Shown here: positions 16,315-24,957 of the stretch, piece by piece
Layout of the letters: each line of letters opens with the position of its first letter
Numbering within the stretch: the stretch's first letter is position 1
From: an uncultured Pelagimonas sp.
Lineage (GTDB): Bacteria > Pseudomonadota > Alphaproteobacteria > Rhodobacterales > Rhodobacteraceae
NCBI GenBank assembly: GCA_947499735.1
Contig: CANMPP010000001.1
Span: forward strand, 682,001 to 746,000
DNA: 64,000 bases
Direction of reading: 5' to 3'
Translations under genes and position numbers: made by a program
The notes under the pieces: generated by a model
Told to the model about the DNA's origin: nothing
The model's database searches: none
What the model saw: only the letters and a program-made list of their open reading frames with translations

Positions 16315-18075
16315 TTAGTACACATCGCGTTGATAGCGATGTGTTGACGCCAAGTTGTCGAGATAAGCTTGGGCGCCGGATTCATCTGTATTGCCGTGCT
16401 CGGTAATGATTTTTAGCAATGTCTTTTCGACATCAGCGGCCATGCGGCTGGCGTCGCCACAGATATAGATGGCCGCACCATCTTCCAGCCATTGGAACAG
16501 TTCCGCACCTTGGCGATCCATTAGGGTCTGAACATAAACTTTGTCATCCCCGTCACGCGACCAAGCAAGGCTGCAATTGCTCAAAAGACCACTTTCTTTC
16601 CACGCTTCAATCGTGTCCGAGTACAGATAATCGCTAGCTTCGTGCTGATCGCCGAAGAACAGCCAATTGCGCCCGGTTGCGCCAGTCGCTTCGCGATCCT
16701 CTAGGAAGGCGCGGAACGGGGCAATGCCGGTGCCCGGGCCGATCATGATCAGCGGCGTTTCACTGTCCGCAGGCAGGTGGAAATGGGCCGATCGTTGAAC
16801 ATACACGCCAACCATGCCGCCCTCGGCCAGACGTTCGCCCAGATAGGTTGATGCCACGCCTTTGCGGGCCGTGCCGTTCAGATCATAGCGCACTTCGCCT
16901 ACCGTCAAATGCACTTCGCCGGGATGGGCATTCGGGCTGGAGGAAATTGAATATAGGCGCGGTTGCAGTGAGCGCAAACCATCGACCAATGTTTGTGGTT
17001 CGAGTGAAACGCTGTCGCGCTGTAGCAGATCGATCACCTGCTCATTGTCTGCTGAGCTGTCTAGCCCCCAAGCCTCAAGCGTCTTTGGGGTCACTGTTGT
17101 CAGGTCCAGCTGCGTCAGAAGGGCAGCGCGCAATCCGGTTGGGCCTGCTTTTAGTTCGACAACTTCTTTGCCGGTGAACCCAGTGGCGGCCAAAATGGCT
17201 TTTACTTCGGCCGCATCATTCATGGGCCAGACACCCAATGCGTCACCAACTTTATAGTCCAAATCGGCACCGCCGCCTGCAAGGGACAGTTCAATATGAT
17301 TGACGCATTTCTTGGACGTTTCACCGCTTAGGCGATCTGACGTGATGAGCGAGGCCATGAATGGATGGTTCTTGTCAAAACCGGGCGCATCGCCTGTGGG
17401 TTCGGGGGCGGATGCTGCACCGGCGGCAGATTTAAACGCATCTGAGGCAAAAGCAGCATCTTGCCACGCGTTGAAATCATCTTCGAAATCCACGTCACAA
17501 GCCACGAAATCCGCCGCGCGCGTCGCGCCCAGCTCTTCAAGGCGGGCATCAATGTCGCGCGCTGCTTTGTTGAATTCCGCGTAAGAGGAATCGCCCAATC
17601 CACAAACGCTGTAGTTCAGCGTCGCGGGCAGGGCAGGGGCGTCGCCGGACAAGATGGCATCGTAGAACTTGGCCGCATTGTCGGTTGGTTCGCCTTCGCC
17701 AAAGGTGGCTGCGATGATCAACAGGTGATTGACGCTGGCCAAATCCGCGAGCGCGACATCATCCAAGGCGGTGACGTTGGCGTCGAACCCTTGCGTTTTG
17801 GCATGTTTGCGCAGCGCTTTGGACAAAGCTTCGCAATTTCCAGATTGGGATCCGTATAGGACCGTCAATGCGGTGCCAGCTTCTTCGGCCCCGCCAGCGG
17901 CTGTGGCTGATGATGCGATTGCATGTAGGCCGGTTAGCAAACCGTTCAACCATTGGCGTTGTGCCGGGTCAAAAGGGGCGTCTTCGGAAATGAATTCCGG
18001 GCCTTTTTCTGCGGTCTGGGTCTGGCCGATTGCCGTGGCCAATGTATTCAGAATATTTGGATCTTGGGCACCCAT
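16315..18075 (-). CDS. cysJ: CysJ-like NADPH flavoprotein reductase
   Basis: 586 residues. An N-terminal flavodoxin domain (GSQSGNCEALSKAL, then AATFGEGEPTDNA and VCGLGDSSYAEF) binds FMN; the central FAD-binding domain has RLYSISSSP and the C-terminal ferredoxin-reductase part has IGPGTGIAPFRAFLEDR and ICGDASRMAADVE for NADPH. The layout is that of the sulfite reductase alpha subunit, which passes NADPH electrons to a sirohaem protein. Its only neighbour on this strand, 37 nt upstream, is a NirA-type sirohaem reductase, and a nitrite channel is divergent, so I infer it feeds nitrite rather than sulfite reduction. The name cysJ reflects fold, not proven substrate. Confidence 0.9.
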   Translation of the reverse strand: MGAQDPNILNTLATAIGQTQTAEKGPEFISEDAPFDPAQRQWLNGLLTGLHAIASSATAAGGAEEAGTALTVLYGSQSGNCEALSKALRKHAKTQGFDANVTALDDVALADLASVNHLLIIAATFGEGEPTDNAAKFYDAILSGDAPALPATLNYSVCGLGDSSYAEFNKAARDIDARLEELGATRAADFVACDVDFEDDFNAWQDAAFASDAFKSAAGAASAPEPTGDAPGFDKNHPFMASLITSDRLSGETSKKCVNHIELSLAGGGADLDYKVGDALGVWPMNDAAEVKAILAATGFTGKEVVELKAGPTGLRAALLTQLDLTTVTPKTLEAWGLDSSADNEQVIDLLQRDSVSLEPQTLVDGLRSLQPRLYSISSSPNAHPGEVHLTVGEVRYDLNGTARKGVASTYLGERLAEGGMVGVYVQRSAHFHLPADSETPLIMIGPGTGIAPFRAFLEDREATGATGRNWLFFGDQHEASDYLYSDTIEAWKESGLLSNCSLAWSRDGDDKVYVQTLMDRQGAELFQWLEDGAAIYICGDASRMAADVEKTLLKIITEHGNTDESGAQAYLDNLASTHRYQRDVY

Positions 18076-18112
18076 ATTGGTGACATCCTTATTTTTAACG
18101 TCTGTTGTCAGA

Positions 18113-19861
18113 TCAGGCAGCTACAGATGCAGCTTCGGCGGGCAGCAAATCGCGCAATGCGTCGTCGCTAAGGCTGCGTGTGAAGGCAAGAAATGTTTCG
18201 CCCGCTTTGCGTTGTTGCAACCAAATGCCGACGGCATGTTCGACGATACTGTTGACGTCTTCTGCCGCCACAGGACCGACCAACGGGCGTGCCAATCCTT
18301 GATCTTGGTCAGATCCGCCACCTAACACGATGTTATAGCCTTCGCCGCCGCCAGGCGCTGATGCGCCAACCAAGCCTATATCGCCGATGTAATGTTGTGC
18401 ACAGGAATTGGCGCATCCGGTGAAGTGGATGTTGATGGGCGTATCCAGATCGAATTTTCTTTCCAGATGGCGCACCAAGGACAATGCGTCCTGTTTTGTA
18501 TAGGCAGAGGCCAGTTTGCAAGCCCATTTGCCCGTACATGCGACGGCGCCTGCGGCAAAGGCTGTGGCCTTTGTTGTCATGCCGAGCGCTTCAATTTCGG
18601 CAATCACTTGGTCGACATCTGCATCTGCAATGCCAACGATCAATGGGTTCTGCCAGACAGTCAGGCGAATATCATTTGTGCCATAGCGCTGCGCAATTTT
18701 GCCAATGCCACGCATTTGTTCGGGCGACATGCGACCCAGTTCAAGCGCGACGCCAATATAGTTTAGGCCGTCCTGTTTCTGTGGGTGAACGCCGATATGG
18801 CCCTGACGTTTGATGGCGGGGCGTGGGGCGTCGAATTTAGGATCCAGAGGTGTCAATTCGACACCCGTTCCAAACTCGGCCAGCTTTTCGCGTGTGCGCT
18901 CGCAGAACCAGTCAAACCCCTGACCATCCAAAAGATATTTCAAACGGGCCTTGCCGCGATTGGTACGATCACCATGTTCGACAAAAACGCGCAACATCGC
19001 TTCCGCCACATCTACCGTGTCTTCTGGACGGCAAATCAGGCCGGTGTCGCGCGCGAAATCTTTATGGCCTGTAATGCCTCCCAAATGAATGCGACACCAA
19101 ATACCTGGTTCAACCCCTTGATCATTTTCCTGAACATCAATCGCCAGAAAGCCGATATCGTTTGTATCGGAGAGGCAAGAAATCTCACCGGCATTGTCAA
19201 AGGAGATGTTGAATTTACGCGGAATGCCCTGCAATTCCTTGGTGCGTAGGATGCGCGTGGATAGACGTTTCGTGTATTGCATCAGGTCGATCAATTCGAC
19301 GGGATCAAATCCAGCGGTTGGGGATGTCGTCAGGTTGCGGGCGCTGTCCGCACCGGTGCCCTGCGCGGTTAGGCCGACTTCGCCCAAGGTTTCAATGATC
19401 GGAATGACGCTGCCGGGTTGGATTTCACGTATCTGAAAACTGCCGCGTGTCGTGATATGTGCATAGCCGCCTGCGTATTTCTCGGCGATGTCGCCCAAAA
19501 CGACCATCTGATCCCCACGCAGGATGCAGGCCGGTGTGCGAAGGCGCATCATATAGCCGGGGCTGGCAGGTTCGACATTGAAGAACCCTAGATGGCGCAA
19601 CAGGAACTGATCGAGGCCCGCTGCCAAATGCCCGGTTGCCTCCCATTCCTCCAGCTGACGCCACATGTCCACCGGGTGCAAATTGTGCTTTGCGACTTCT
19701 TCTTTGCACAGATCTTCCAACGGGGTGCCGTAAACGGTTTGCTCTTCCTGTCCGCCTTCAGCGCCACCGCCTTGGAATGCCCGGTGCAAGTTCAGGCGTG
19801 TAAGCACATCCACGAGGTATTGTTGTTGTTCAGCATTAAAGCCTGCGGGGGGATTGGACAT
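18113..19861 (-). CDS. nirA: NirA-type sirohaem/4Fe-4S nitrite (or sulfite) reductase
   Basis: 582 residues from the ATG at 19861, set by AAGGAG 7 nt upstream (the frame runs 28 codons further without such a site). It is a nitrite/sulfite reductase hemoprotein: two ferredoxin-like half domains, TTRGSFQIREI in the first repeat, and the cluster/sirohaem cysteines in CTGKWAC and GCANSCAQ. The family reduces nitrite or sulfite by six electrons to ammonia or sulfide. The pairing with a CysJ-like reductase, a divergent formate/nitrite channel and cyanase points to nitrite assimilation. The 582-residue length and Cys spacing fit NirA. A 10-bp inverted repeat lies about 150 bp upstream. Confidence 0.88.
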   Translation of the reverse strand: MSNPPAGFNAEQQQYLVDVLTRLNLHRAFQGGGAEGGQEEQTVYGTPLEDLCKEEVAKHNLHPVDMWRQLEEWEATGHLAAGLDQFLLRHLGFFNVEPASPGYMMRLRTPACILRGDQMVVLGDIAEKYAGGYAHITTRGSFQIREIQPGSVIPIIETLGEVGLTAQGTGADSARNLTTSPTAGFDPVELIDLMQYTKRLSTRILRTKELQGIPRKFNISFDNAGEISCLSDTNDIGFLAIDVQENDQGVEPGIWCRIHLGGITGHKDFARDTGLICRPEDTVDVAEAMLRVFVEHGDRTNRGKARLKYLLDGQGFDWFCERTREKLAEFGTGVELTPLDPKFDAPRPAIKRQGHIGVHPQKQDGLNYIGVALELGRMSPEQMRGIGKIAQRYGTNDIRLTVWQNPLIVGIADADVDQVIAEIEALGMTTKATAFAAGAVACTGKWACKLASAYTKQDALSLVRHLERKFDLDTPINIHFTGCANSCAQHYIGDIGLVGASAPGGGEGYNIVLGGGSDQDQGLARPLVGPVAAEDVNSIVEHAVGIWLQQRKAGETFLAFTRSLSDDALRDLLPAEAASVAA

Positions 19862-20011
19862 CCGCTTTCTCCTTAGTCGCCTTGTCGAATATGCTGAGCT
19901 GGACCTAAGGACAGGTCGGTTCCACCAGCACATCAAGCGCGCCACGCGCGCGGGTTCAATTTTCGAAAAAAGGCGTCATTGCCCCAAGTAAGCGCGTCTT
20001 TTGGCGATCAA

Positions 20012-20050
20012 CCTCTATAAATCCAGCAGAATACTTTTTCTTTATAGAGG
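20012..20050. promoter_or_regulatory. Perfect 10-bp inverted repeat upstream of nirA
   Basis: CCTCTATAAA (20012-20021) and TTTATAGAGG (20041-20050) with a 19-nt spacer, about 150 bp upstream of the nirA start. It could be an operator for a nitrogen-responsive regulator or a leader hairpin. Confidence 0.4.
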
Positions 20051-20205
20051 GCGCCTATATATCCGAACGACGTTGCCCGAAAATGCGCTTGGACCGGAAC
20101 GCTAGGCCCGGTTGCTTGCGCTTTTGTTAATCTGGAAAGCGCTTTAGCGTCAAGATGGGGGAGGGTGCGGCCGGGTGTGAAATTGCTTTTATTTGCTGCT
20201 CGGTG

Positions 20206-20316
20206 AAAATTTAGGCGTGAGATTTCCGAAATGGCGAAATATCCACCAATTTTCGGTTCCTGTGGGCCGCAATCTGGGAGGATGACACTGCCATTGGTAA
20301 ATATCGCCTAAATTTT
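20206..20316. other. Nested inverted repeats in the nirA / FNT intergenic region
   Basis: AAAATTTAGGCG (20206-20217) has its exact reverse complement at 20305-20316. Inside are smaller matching pairs (CCGAAA with TTTCGG; ACCAAT with ATTGGT), and the right arm is followed by AGG and six T. The folded unit would be about 110 nt and end like a terminator, so a small RNA or a structured leader is possible. The rest of 19862-20728 shows only AT-rich promoter-like sequence, and short open frames there lack ribosome-binding sites. Confidence 0.35.
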
Positions 20317-20728
20317 AGGTTTTTTGAATTTCCATTTATTTTTGTCTGAAAATAATCTTGACTTAAAATTTCAACCGCGTTGAACTTAGTCATCCTTGGG
20401 GCAGAGTCGTCTTAAGGTCGCATCTCTGCATTGCGCTATTCATAGCGTTTGAAACAAGAGATCAGTCAGACAGCAAGGGTGCTGTTTCTACCGTCTTACA
20501 TGTTATCTGAACCTCGCGTTGCGCGGTTCTTCATCTTGTTTATTAACGATTATCTCGACGACTTATGCCGGAACTTTAGTCTTTGGTGATGCTGCATGCG
20601 CGGTCAACGCCATTGCGGCCTGTGCCGGTACCCTCTGTCTGGCAGTTAACATGCACATCGATTTCAGTTGTGTCCAATTTAATGGGCTCTCCAGCCCTGT
20701 TCAAATCTCTGCAAAAAGGAAGTCTTAA

Positions 20729-21574
20729 ATGGCTTATGTAACCCCGGCGGAATTCGCCGCCAAAATGGTCGACGCGGGCGAATCTAAAATGTTCATGTCC
20801 ACCAAAGACACGCTCATCCGGGCCTTCATGGCGGGCGCTATTCTTGCCCTTGCAGCGGCGTTCGCTGTCACAATTGCCGTGAACACAGGCAACTTTCTGG
20901 TCGCGTCCCTGCTGTTCCCAGTTGGGTTTTGCATGTTGTATTTGTTGGGCTTTGATCTGCTGACAGGTGTTTTCACTCTGTGCCCATTGGCCGTAATCGC
21001 AAAGCGCCCGGGTTGTACGTGGCCTGCGGTATTCCGCAATTGGGGCCTTGTGTTCTGCGGAAATTTTGCTGGTGCGATGACAACGGCGGTCATGATGGCC
21101 GTGATCTTTACGATGGGCTTTAGCCAGGAACCAAACGCGGTCGGTCAACGTATCGGTGTGATCGGTGAAGCGCGGACAGTTGGCTACGCAGCCGCTGGCG
21201 GTGCAGGTCTGCTGACCGTATTCGTTCGTGCGGTTATGTGTAACTGGATGGTGTCAACTGGTGTTGTTGCTGCGATGATGTCCAGCTCTGTTTCTGGCAA
21301 GATCATGGCGATGTGGATGCCGATCCTGGTATTCTTCTACCTTGGCTTTGAGCACTCCATCGTGAATATGTTCCTGTTCCCATCAGGCATCATGCTGGGC
21401 GGCGAATTCACATGGTTCGATTATCTGGCCTATAACGAGATCCCCGTTATTCTGGGTAACCTTGTTGGTGGTCTGACCTTTGTTGGCGGTATGATCTACA
21501 TGACGCATTTCAAAGAAAGCCCAAAGCGTAAAGTCGCGGGTGTAAATGACGACGCTGTAACCCCAGCAGAGTAA
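20729..21574 (+). CDS. Formate/nitrite transporter (FNT) channel
   Basis: 281 residues, with six hydrophobic segments and cytoplasmic termini as in FocA/NirC. Typical pieces are MAYVTPAEFA at the N-terminus, FPVGFCMLYLLGFDLLTG around the first half-helix break and GFEHSIVNMFLFPSG near the last. FNT pentamers carry small monovalent anions such as formate, nitrite or hydrosulfide across the inner membrane. Divergent nirA-cysJ and downstream cyanase suggest nitrite, and perhaps cyanate, uptake. AAGGAAG precedes the ATG by 6 nt. A strong hairpin follows the stop and separates it from the next gene. Confidence 0.92.
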   Translation: MAYVTPAEFAAKMVDAGESKMFMSTKDTLIRAFMAGAILALAAAFAVTIAVNTGNFLVASLLFPVGFCMLYLLGFDLLTGVFTLCPLAVIAKRPGCTWPAVFRNWGLVFCGNFAGAMTTAVMMAVIFTMGFSQEPNAVGQRIGVIGEARTVGYAAAGGAGLLTVFVRAVMCNWMVSTGVVAAMMSSSVSGKIMAMWMPILVFFYLGFEHSIVNMFLFPSGIMLGGEFTWFDYLAYNEIPVILGNLVGGLTFVGGMIYMTHFKESPKRKVAGVNDDAVTPAE

Positions 21575-21584
21575 TTCCCTCAGG

Positions 21585-21619
21585 CCGGTCCCGCCATCTT
21601 GCGGGGCCGGTTTTGTTTT
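21585..21619 (+). terminator. Terminator between FNT and PP2C-kinase genes
   Basis: CCGGTCCCGC and GCGGGGCCGG form a 10-bp stem (one U-G pair) with loop CATCTT and are followed by TTTTGTTTT, 10 nt after the FNT stop. The next gene starts only 14 nt beyond, so it must be served by read-through or by a promoter within FNT. Confidence 0.8.
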
Positions 21620-21633
21620 GGGCGGAGGCGGTC

Positions 21634-23388
21634 GTGGCAAAAGATAAGCTAGATCTAGGCAGTGTTCAGGTGTCGCTGGGCCAGCATTCGTCACAAGGGC
21701 GTAAGTCCGAGAACCAGGATTTCTATGGCGCTGTTGTACCAGAGGGCCAAGCAGCCGCACTGAAAGGGATCGCTGTCGCAATCGCGGACGGAATTTCCTC
21801 ATCAGATAGCAGTCGAGAGGCCGCAGAAGTGGCAGTCGGCTCTTTCCTATCTGATTACTATGCGACCCCCGCTAGCTGGTCAGTCAAAACATCAGCCTCC
21901 CGCGTCATTCAGGCCAGCAATGCATGGCTGTTCGGACGCAATGAATCCCTGCATGACATCAATAAAGGGCGCGTTTGCACGCTTTCGACACTGATCTTGA
22001 AAGGTGCTCAGGCTCATATTTTTCACGTCGGGGACAGCCAAATTGCCCGCTTTCGCGCCGGTGCTTTTGATGTGTTGACCACATCCCATCAGGTCGCGAT
22101 GGAAAGCGGGGAAACCTATCTTGGGCGTGCGATGGGTGTCACCGGCCACGTCGAATTAGAGTATCGCACGTTGCCCTTGCGCAAGGGCGATCTGTTTCTG
22201 CTCAGCACAGATGGTGTGCATGATGTGTTGCCACCCGATGAGATTGCTGCCTGTTTGTCGGCAGCACAGGGCGATGATTGCGATGTGCAGAAACTGGCGC
22301 AGGATCTGGTAGAACGGGCCTATCAGGCAGGCAGTCAGGACAATTTGACGGTTCAAATCCTACATGTAGATCAGGTGCCCGAGGATGCAATCGAAAGCGA
22401 TGTTCCGATTGTCGATTTGCCGATCCCAGCGCCTGCAAAAGCAGGCGAATACCTTGATGGGTTTGAAATCACCCGTCCTTTGCAAACATCGGCGCGCAGC
22501 TATGTCTATCTGGCCAAAACACCGCAAGAGGGCAAAGCGATTATCAAGATCCCGGCCAAAAAAACGGCCACTGATCCGGTTTATATGCAGCGCTTTCAGA
22601 GCGAAGAATGGGTGATGAAACGGGTCGATTCAGCCCATGTTGTGAAAGCGGCCGAAAGCGGTGTGGCGCGCACAAAACTGTTTGTCGCATCTGAATATAT
22701 CGACGGCATCACCCTTCGCCAATGGATGACGGATAAGGGGGATGTTTCGGACCTGGCGCAGTTTCGCAATCTCGCGGATCAGATCATTCGCGGATTACGT
22801 GCCATTCACCGGCGCGAGATGGTGCATCAAGATCTGCGCCCTGAAAATATTATGATCGACCGTGATGGCACGGTGAAAATTATCGATCTGGGATCCGCGA
22901 TGGTGGCTGGTGTAGAAGAGGCCGCGCCGGGATTGCTAGGCCCCATGCCGGGTACCCATCAATATACCGCGCCAGAATATTTTCTGGGGGATCCTGTCAG
23001 TTGGCGATCCGATCAATTTTCACTTGGTGTGATCCTGTATGAACTGCTGACGGGGCGATTGCCCTATGGCACGGATGTGGCCAAGATCACATCGCGCCGG
23101 GATCAGGCCCGTCTAACCTATCGCCCCGCGCGCGATGATGACGCCGCGTTGCCCGGATGGATCGATGCCGCGCTGAAGCGGGCAACCCATCCCGATCCTT
23201 TAAAACGCTATGATGCGCTGTCCGAATTTTTTGCAGATCTCCAAAGCCCCAGCCGCGCGTGGCGATCGCGCCAACATGTCCCGCTGATGGAACGCAACCC
23301 TGTGCGTTTCTGGCAATGGACCTCTGCTGTTCTGGCGGCGCTTTGCGTTGCTTTGGCTGTTATCGCGTTCAACCCTCCATCAAACTAA
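21634..23388 (+). CDS. Fused PP2C phosphatase / Ser-Thr protein kinase, membrane-anchored
   Basis: 584 residues from the GTG at 21634, chosen for GGAGG 7 nt upstream (a TTG at 21613 would overlap the terminator). Residues about 10-235 are a PP2C phosphatase: GRKSENQD, VAIADGISS, HVGDSQIARFR, STDGVHDVL, GSQDNLTV, all metal-binding Asp present. Residues about 265-540 are a Hanks-type kinase: AIIKIPAK (Lys), catalytic loop HQDLRPENIMID, DLG in place of DFG, TAPEYF, and DQFSLGVILYELLTG. HRD is changed to HQD, a non-RD form. A C-terminal helix (WTSAVLAALCVALAVIAF) anchors it to the membrane. Position between the nitrite channel and cyanase (12-nt gap) suggests it sets the phosphorylation state of a transporter or enzyme of nitrogen assimilation. 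Confidence 0.93.
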   Translation: MAKDKLDLGSVQVSLGQHSSQGRKSENQDFYGAVVPEGQAAALKGIAVAIADGISSSDSSREAAEVAVGSFLSDYYATPASWSVKTSASRVIQASNAWLFGRNESLHDINKGRVCTLSTLILKGAQAHIFHVGDSQIARFRAGAFDVLTTSHQVAMESGETYLGRAMGVTGHVELEYRTLPLRKGDLFLLSTDGVHDVLPPDEIAACLSAAQGDDCDVQKLAQDLVERAYQAGSQDNLTVQILHVDQVPEDAIESDVPIVDLPIPAPAKAGEYLDGFEITRPLQTSARSYVYLAKTPQEGKAIIKIPAKKTATDPVYMQRFQSEEWVMKRVDSAHVVKAAESGVARTKLFVASEYIDGITLRQWMTDKGDVSDLAQFRNLADQIIRGLRAIHRREMVHQDLRPENIMIDRDGTVKIIDLGSAMVAGVEEAAPGLLGPMPGTHQYTAPEYFLGDPVSWRSDQFSLGVILYELLTGRLPYGTDVAKITSRRDQARLTYRPARDDDAALPGWIDAALKRATHPDPLKRYDALSEFFADLQSPSRAWRSRQHVPLMERNPVRFWQWTSAVLAALCVALAVIAFNPPSN

Positions 23389-23400
23389 AAGGAAGTTCAC

Positions 23401-23841
23401 ATGTTAAAAGAAGACGTCACCGCGTTGATCATAGCAAGCAAGAAAACAAAGGGCCTGTCTTGGGAAGGGATCGCCGAAGCGATTGATATGTCGCCGGTTT
23501 GGACGCATTCCGCGTGCATGGGCATGAATGCGATGCCCGCAGAAAAGGCCAGTGCGCTGGTCAAGGTGCTGGACCTACCAGACGAGGCAATAGCGGTTCT
23601 TGAAGAAAGCCCTACAAAGGTGTTTGCCCAAACAGTGCCCACAGATCCATGTATCTATCGGTTCTATGAAATCGTTGGCGTGTATGGCCCGACATTAAAG
23701 GCCCTGATCCACGAAAAATTCGGTGACGGCATCATGTCTGCGATCGATTTCGATATGACGGTTGAACGTGTTCCACATGAAAAAGGCGATCGGGTGAAGG
23801 TTGAAATGTCCGGTAAATATCTGGCCTATAACGCGTGGTAA
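23401..23841 (+). CDS. cynS: Cyanate hydratase (cyanase)
   Basis: 146 residues, the family's usual size. The N-terminal helical domain precedes the highly conserved catalytic part YRFYEIVGVYGPTLKALI and EKFGDGIMSAIDF, holding the active-site Arg, Glu and Ser. Cyanase converts cyanate and bicarbonate to ammonia and CO2, giving nitrogen and detoxifying cyanate. AAGGAAG precedes the ATG. The gene lies 12 nt after the kinase/phosphatase, in the same transcript. Confidence 0.95.
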   Translation: MLKEDVTALIIASKKTKGLSWEGIAEAIDMSPVWTHSACMGMNAMPAEKASALVKVLDLPDEAIAVLEESPTKVFAQTVPTDPCIYRFYEIVGVYGPTLKALIHEKFGDGIMSAIDFDMTVERVPHEKGDRVKVEMSGKYLAYNAW

Positions 23842-23911
23842 CAGGCTGAAGTGAAGCAGGCGGTTGTGACGGGTAGGGTCGCGATTCTGGGGCGCGAGAT
23901 CCCAAGCAAAA

Positions 23912-24829
23912 CTATGTTTTTTCTTCCCGTGCCTGCAGGGCCGCTTGCAGAAATTCAATCATACGACGCGCAGCAAAGCTTTGCGGGCGTGTTATGGATT
24001 GCGATACGTCAAGTGTCGTTTCGATCCGTGCCTCTGGCGCGAAAGGTCGCACAATCAATGCGCCTTCGGCGATTGCGCGGGCAACTGCCATTTCCGGTAA
24101 GATCAACACGGCACGCGCGCGGCGTGCCAATTCGACCTGCACCCCAAGCGAGGGGGATGTGAACATGACTGGATCATCTTCAAATCCGGCCGCGCGGCGT
24201 TTGGCATCAAAGGCCAACCGAATATCATAGCTTTCATCTGGCAACGCCAAAGGATGGCCCTGAAGGTCGGTCATGGTGATGCTTTGTTTTTCGGCCAAAG
24301 GATGGTCGGGTGACAAAATCGGTTCATGGCGAACAAGGCTGCGATAATAGGTTTGGAGACGTGCATCAGGTTTGGCAAACATGCTGACGGCTATGTCCGC
24401 CGTGCCCTGAATCAGCGCTTCAAGAGCTTCCTTTGCGGATGCGAGGTTGACGTTGATTTGAATATTGGGGTGGTTCAAAGTGAAATCCGCCAAAACGGGC
24501 GCCAAGAATGCGCTCGCAGCGGCACCGTTGACGCACAGCGTTACGGTCCCATGCCTCAACCCTTTCAGATCCCCAATCATTTCGCGCGTTTGCGAGACAC
24601 TTTGGACGATTTGGGCTGCTTTTTCTGCCACAATTTCCCCTGCCGAGGTCAGAGTAACGCCGCGCGGTCCGCGAATGACCAATTCGGCATCAAACCCGTG
24701 CTCTAGCTTATCGAGTTGGCGGGAAATGGCGGTGGGGGATGTGTTTAAGATGTCCGCCGTTTGGCGGATGGATCCCGTGCGGGTGAGAATTGAAAAAGCT
24801 TGAAATGATTTGATGTCCATTATGGCCAT
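23912..24829 (-). CDS. LysR-family transcriptional regulator
   Basis: 305 residues from the ATG at 24829; an ATG at 24820 (MDIKSFQAF) is equally possible, neither having a strong ribosome-binding site. The N-terminal winged helix is typical: SIRQTADILNTSPTAISRQLDKLE, followed by a LysR substrate-binding domain. Divergent from an amidase gene with a 128-nt shared promoter region, the usual arrangement for a LysR activator and its target, so it probably controls the amidase and M20 hydrolase. Confidence 0.92.
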   Translation of the reverse strand: MAIMDIKSFQAFSILTRTGSIRQTADILNTSPTAISRQLDKLEHGFDAELVIRGPRGVTLTSAGEIVAEKAAQIVQSVSQTREMIGDLKGLRHGTVTLCVNGAAASAFLAPVLADFTLNHPNIQINVNLASAKEALEALIQGTADIAVSMFAKPDARLQTYYRSLVRHEPILSPDHPLAEKQSITMTDLQGHPLALPDESYDIRLAFDAKRRAAGFEDDPVMFTSPSLGVQVELARRARAVLILPEMAVARAIAEGALIVRPFAPEARIETTLDVSQSITRPQSFAARRMIEFLQAALQAREEKT

Positions 24830-24957
24830 AGTGATGGCTCTGAACGTCAAGTGCAACGAAAACCGTTACACTCTGTCATAAATTTAGACTCTAGCGCGTC
24901 GCTAAACTGCGCTGTTTACTATGTGCGGCTTCTAATTCTCAATTTTGGACCGTACTT

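Noticed and set aside
20211-20393. 60-codon minus frame over the nested inverted repeats
   Set aside because: AT-rich, no start signals; RNA structure explains the sequence better.
20519-20728. 69-codon frame upstream of the nitrite channel
   Set aside because: No ribosome-binding site or motif; it ends on the FNT ribosome-binding region.
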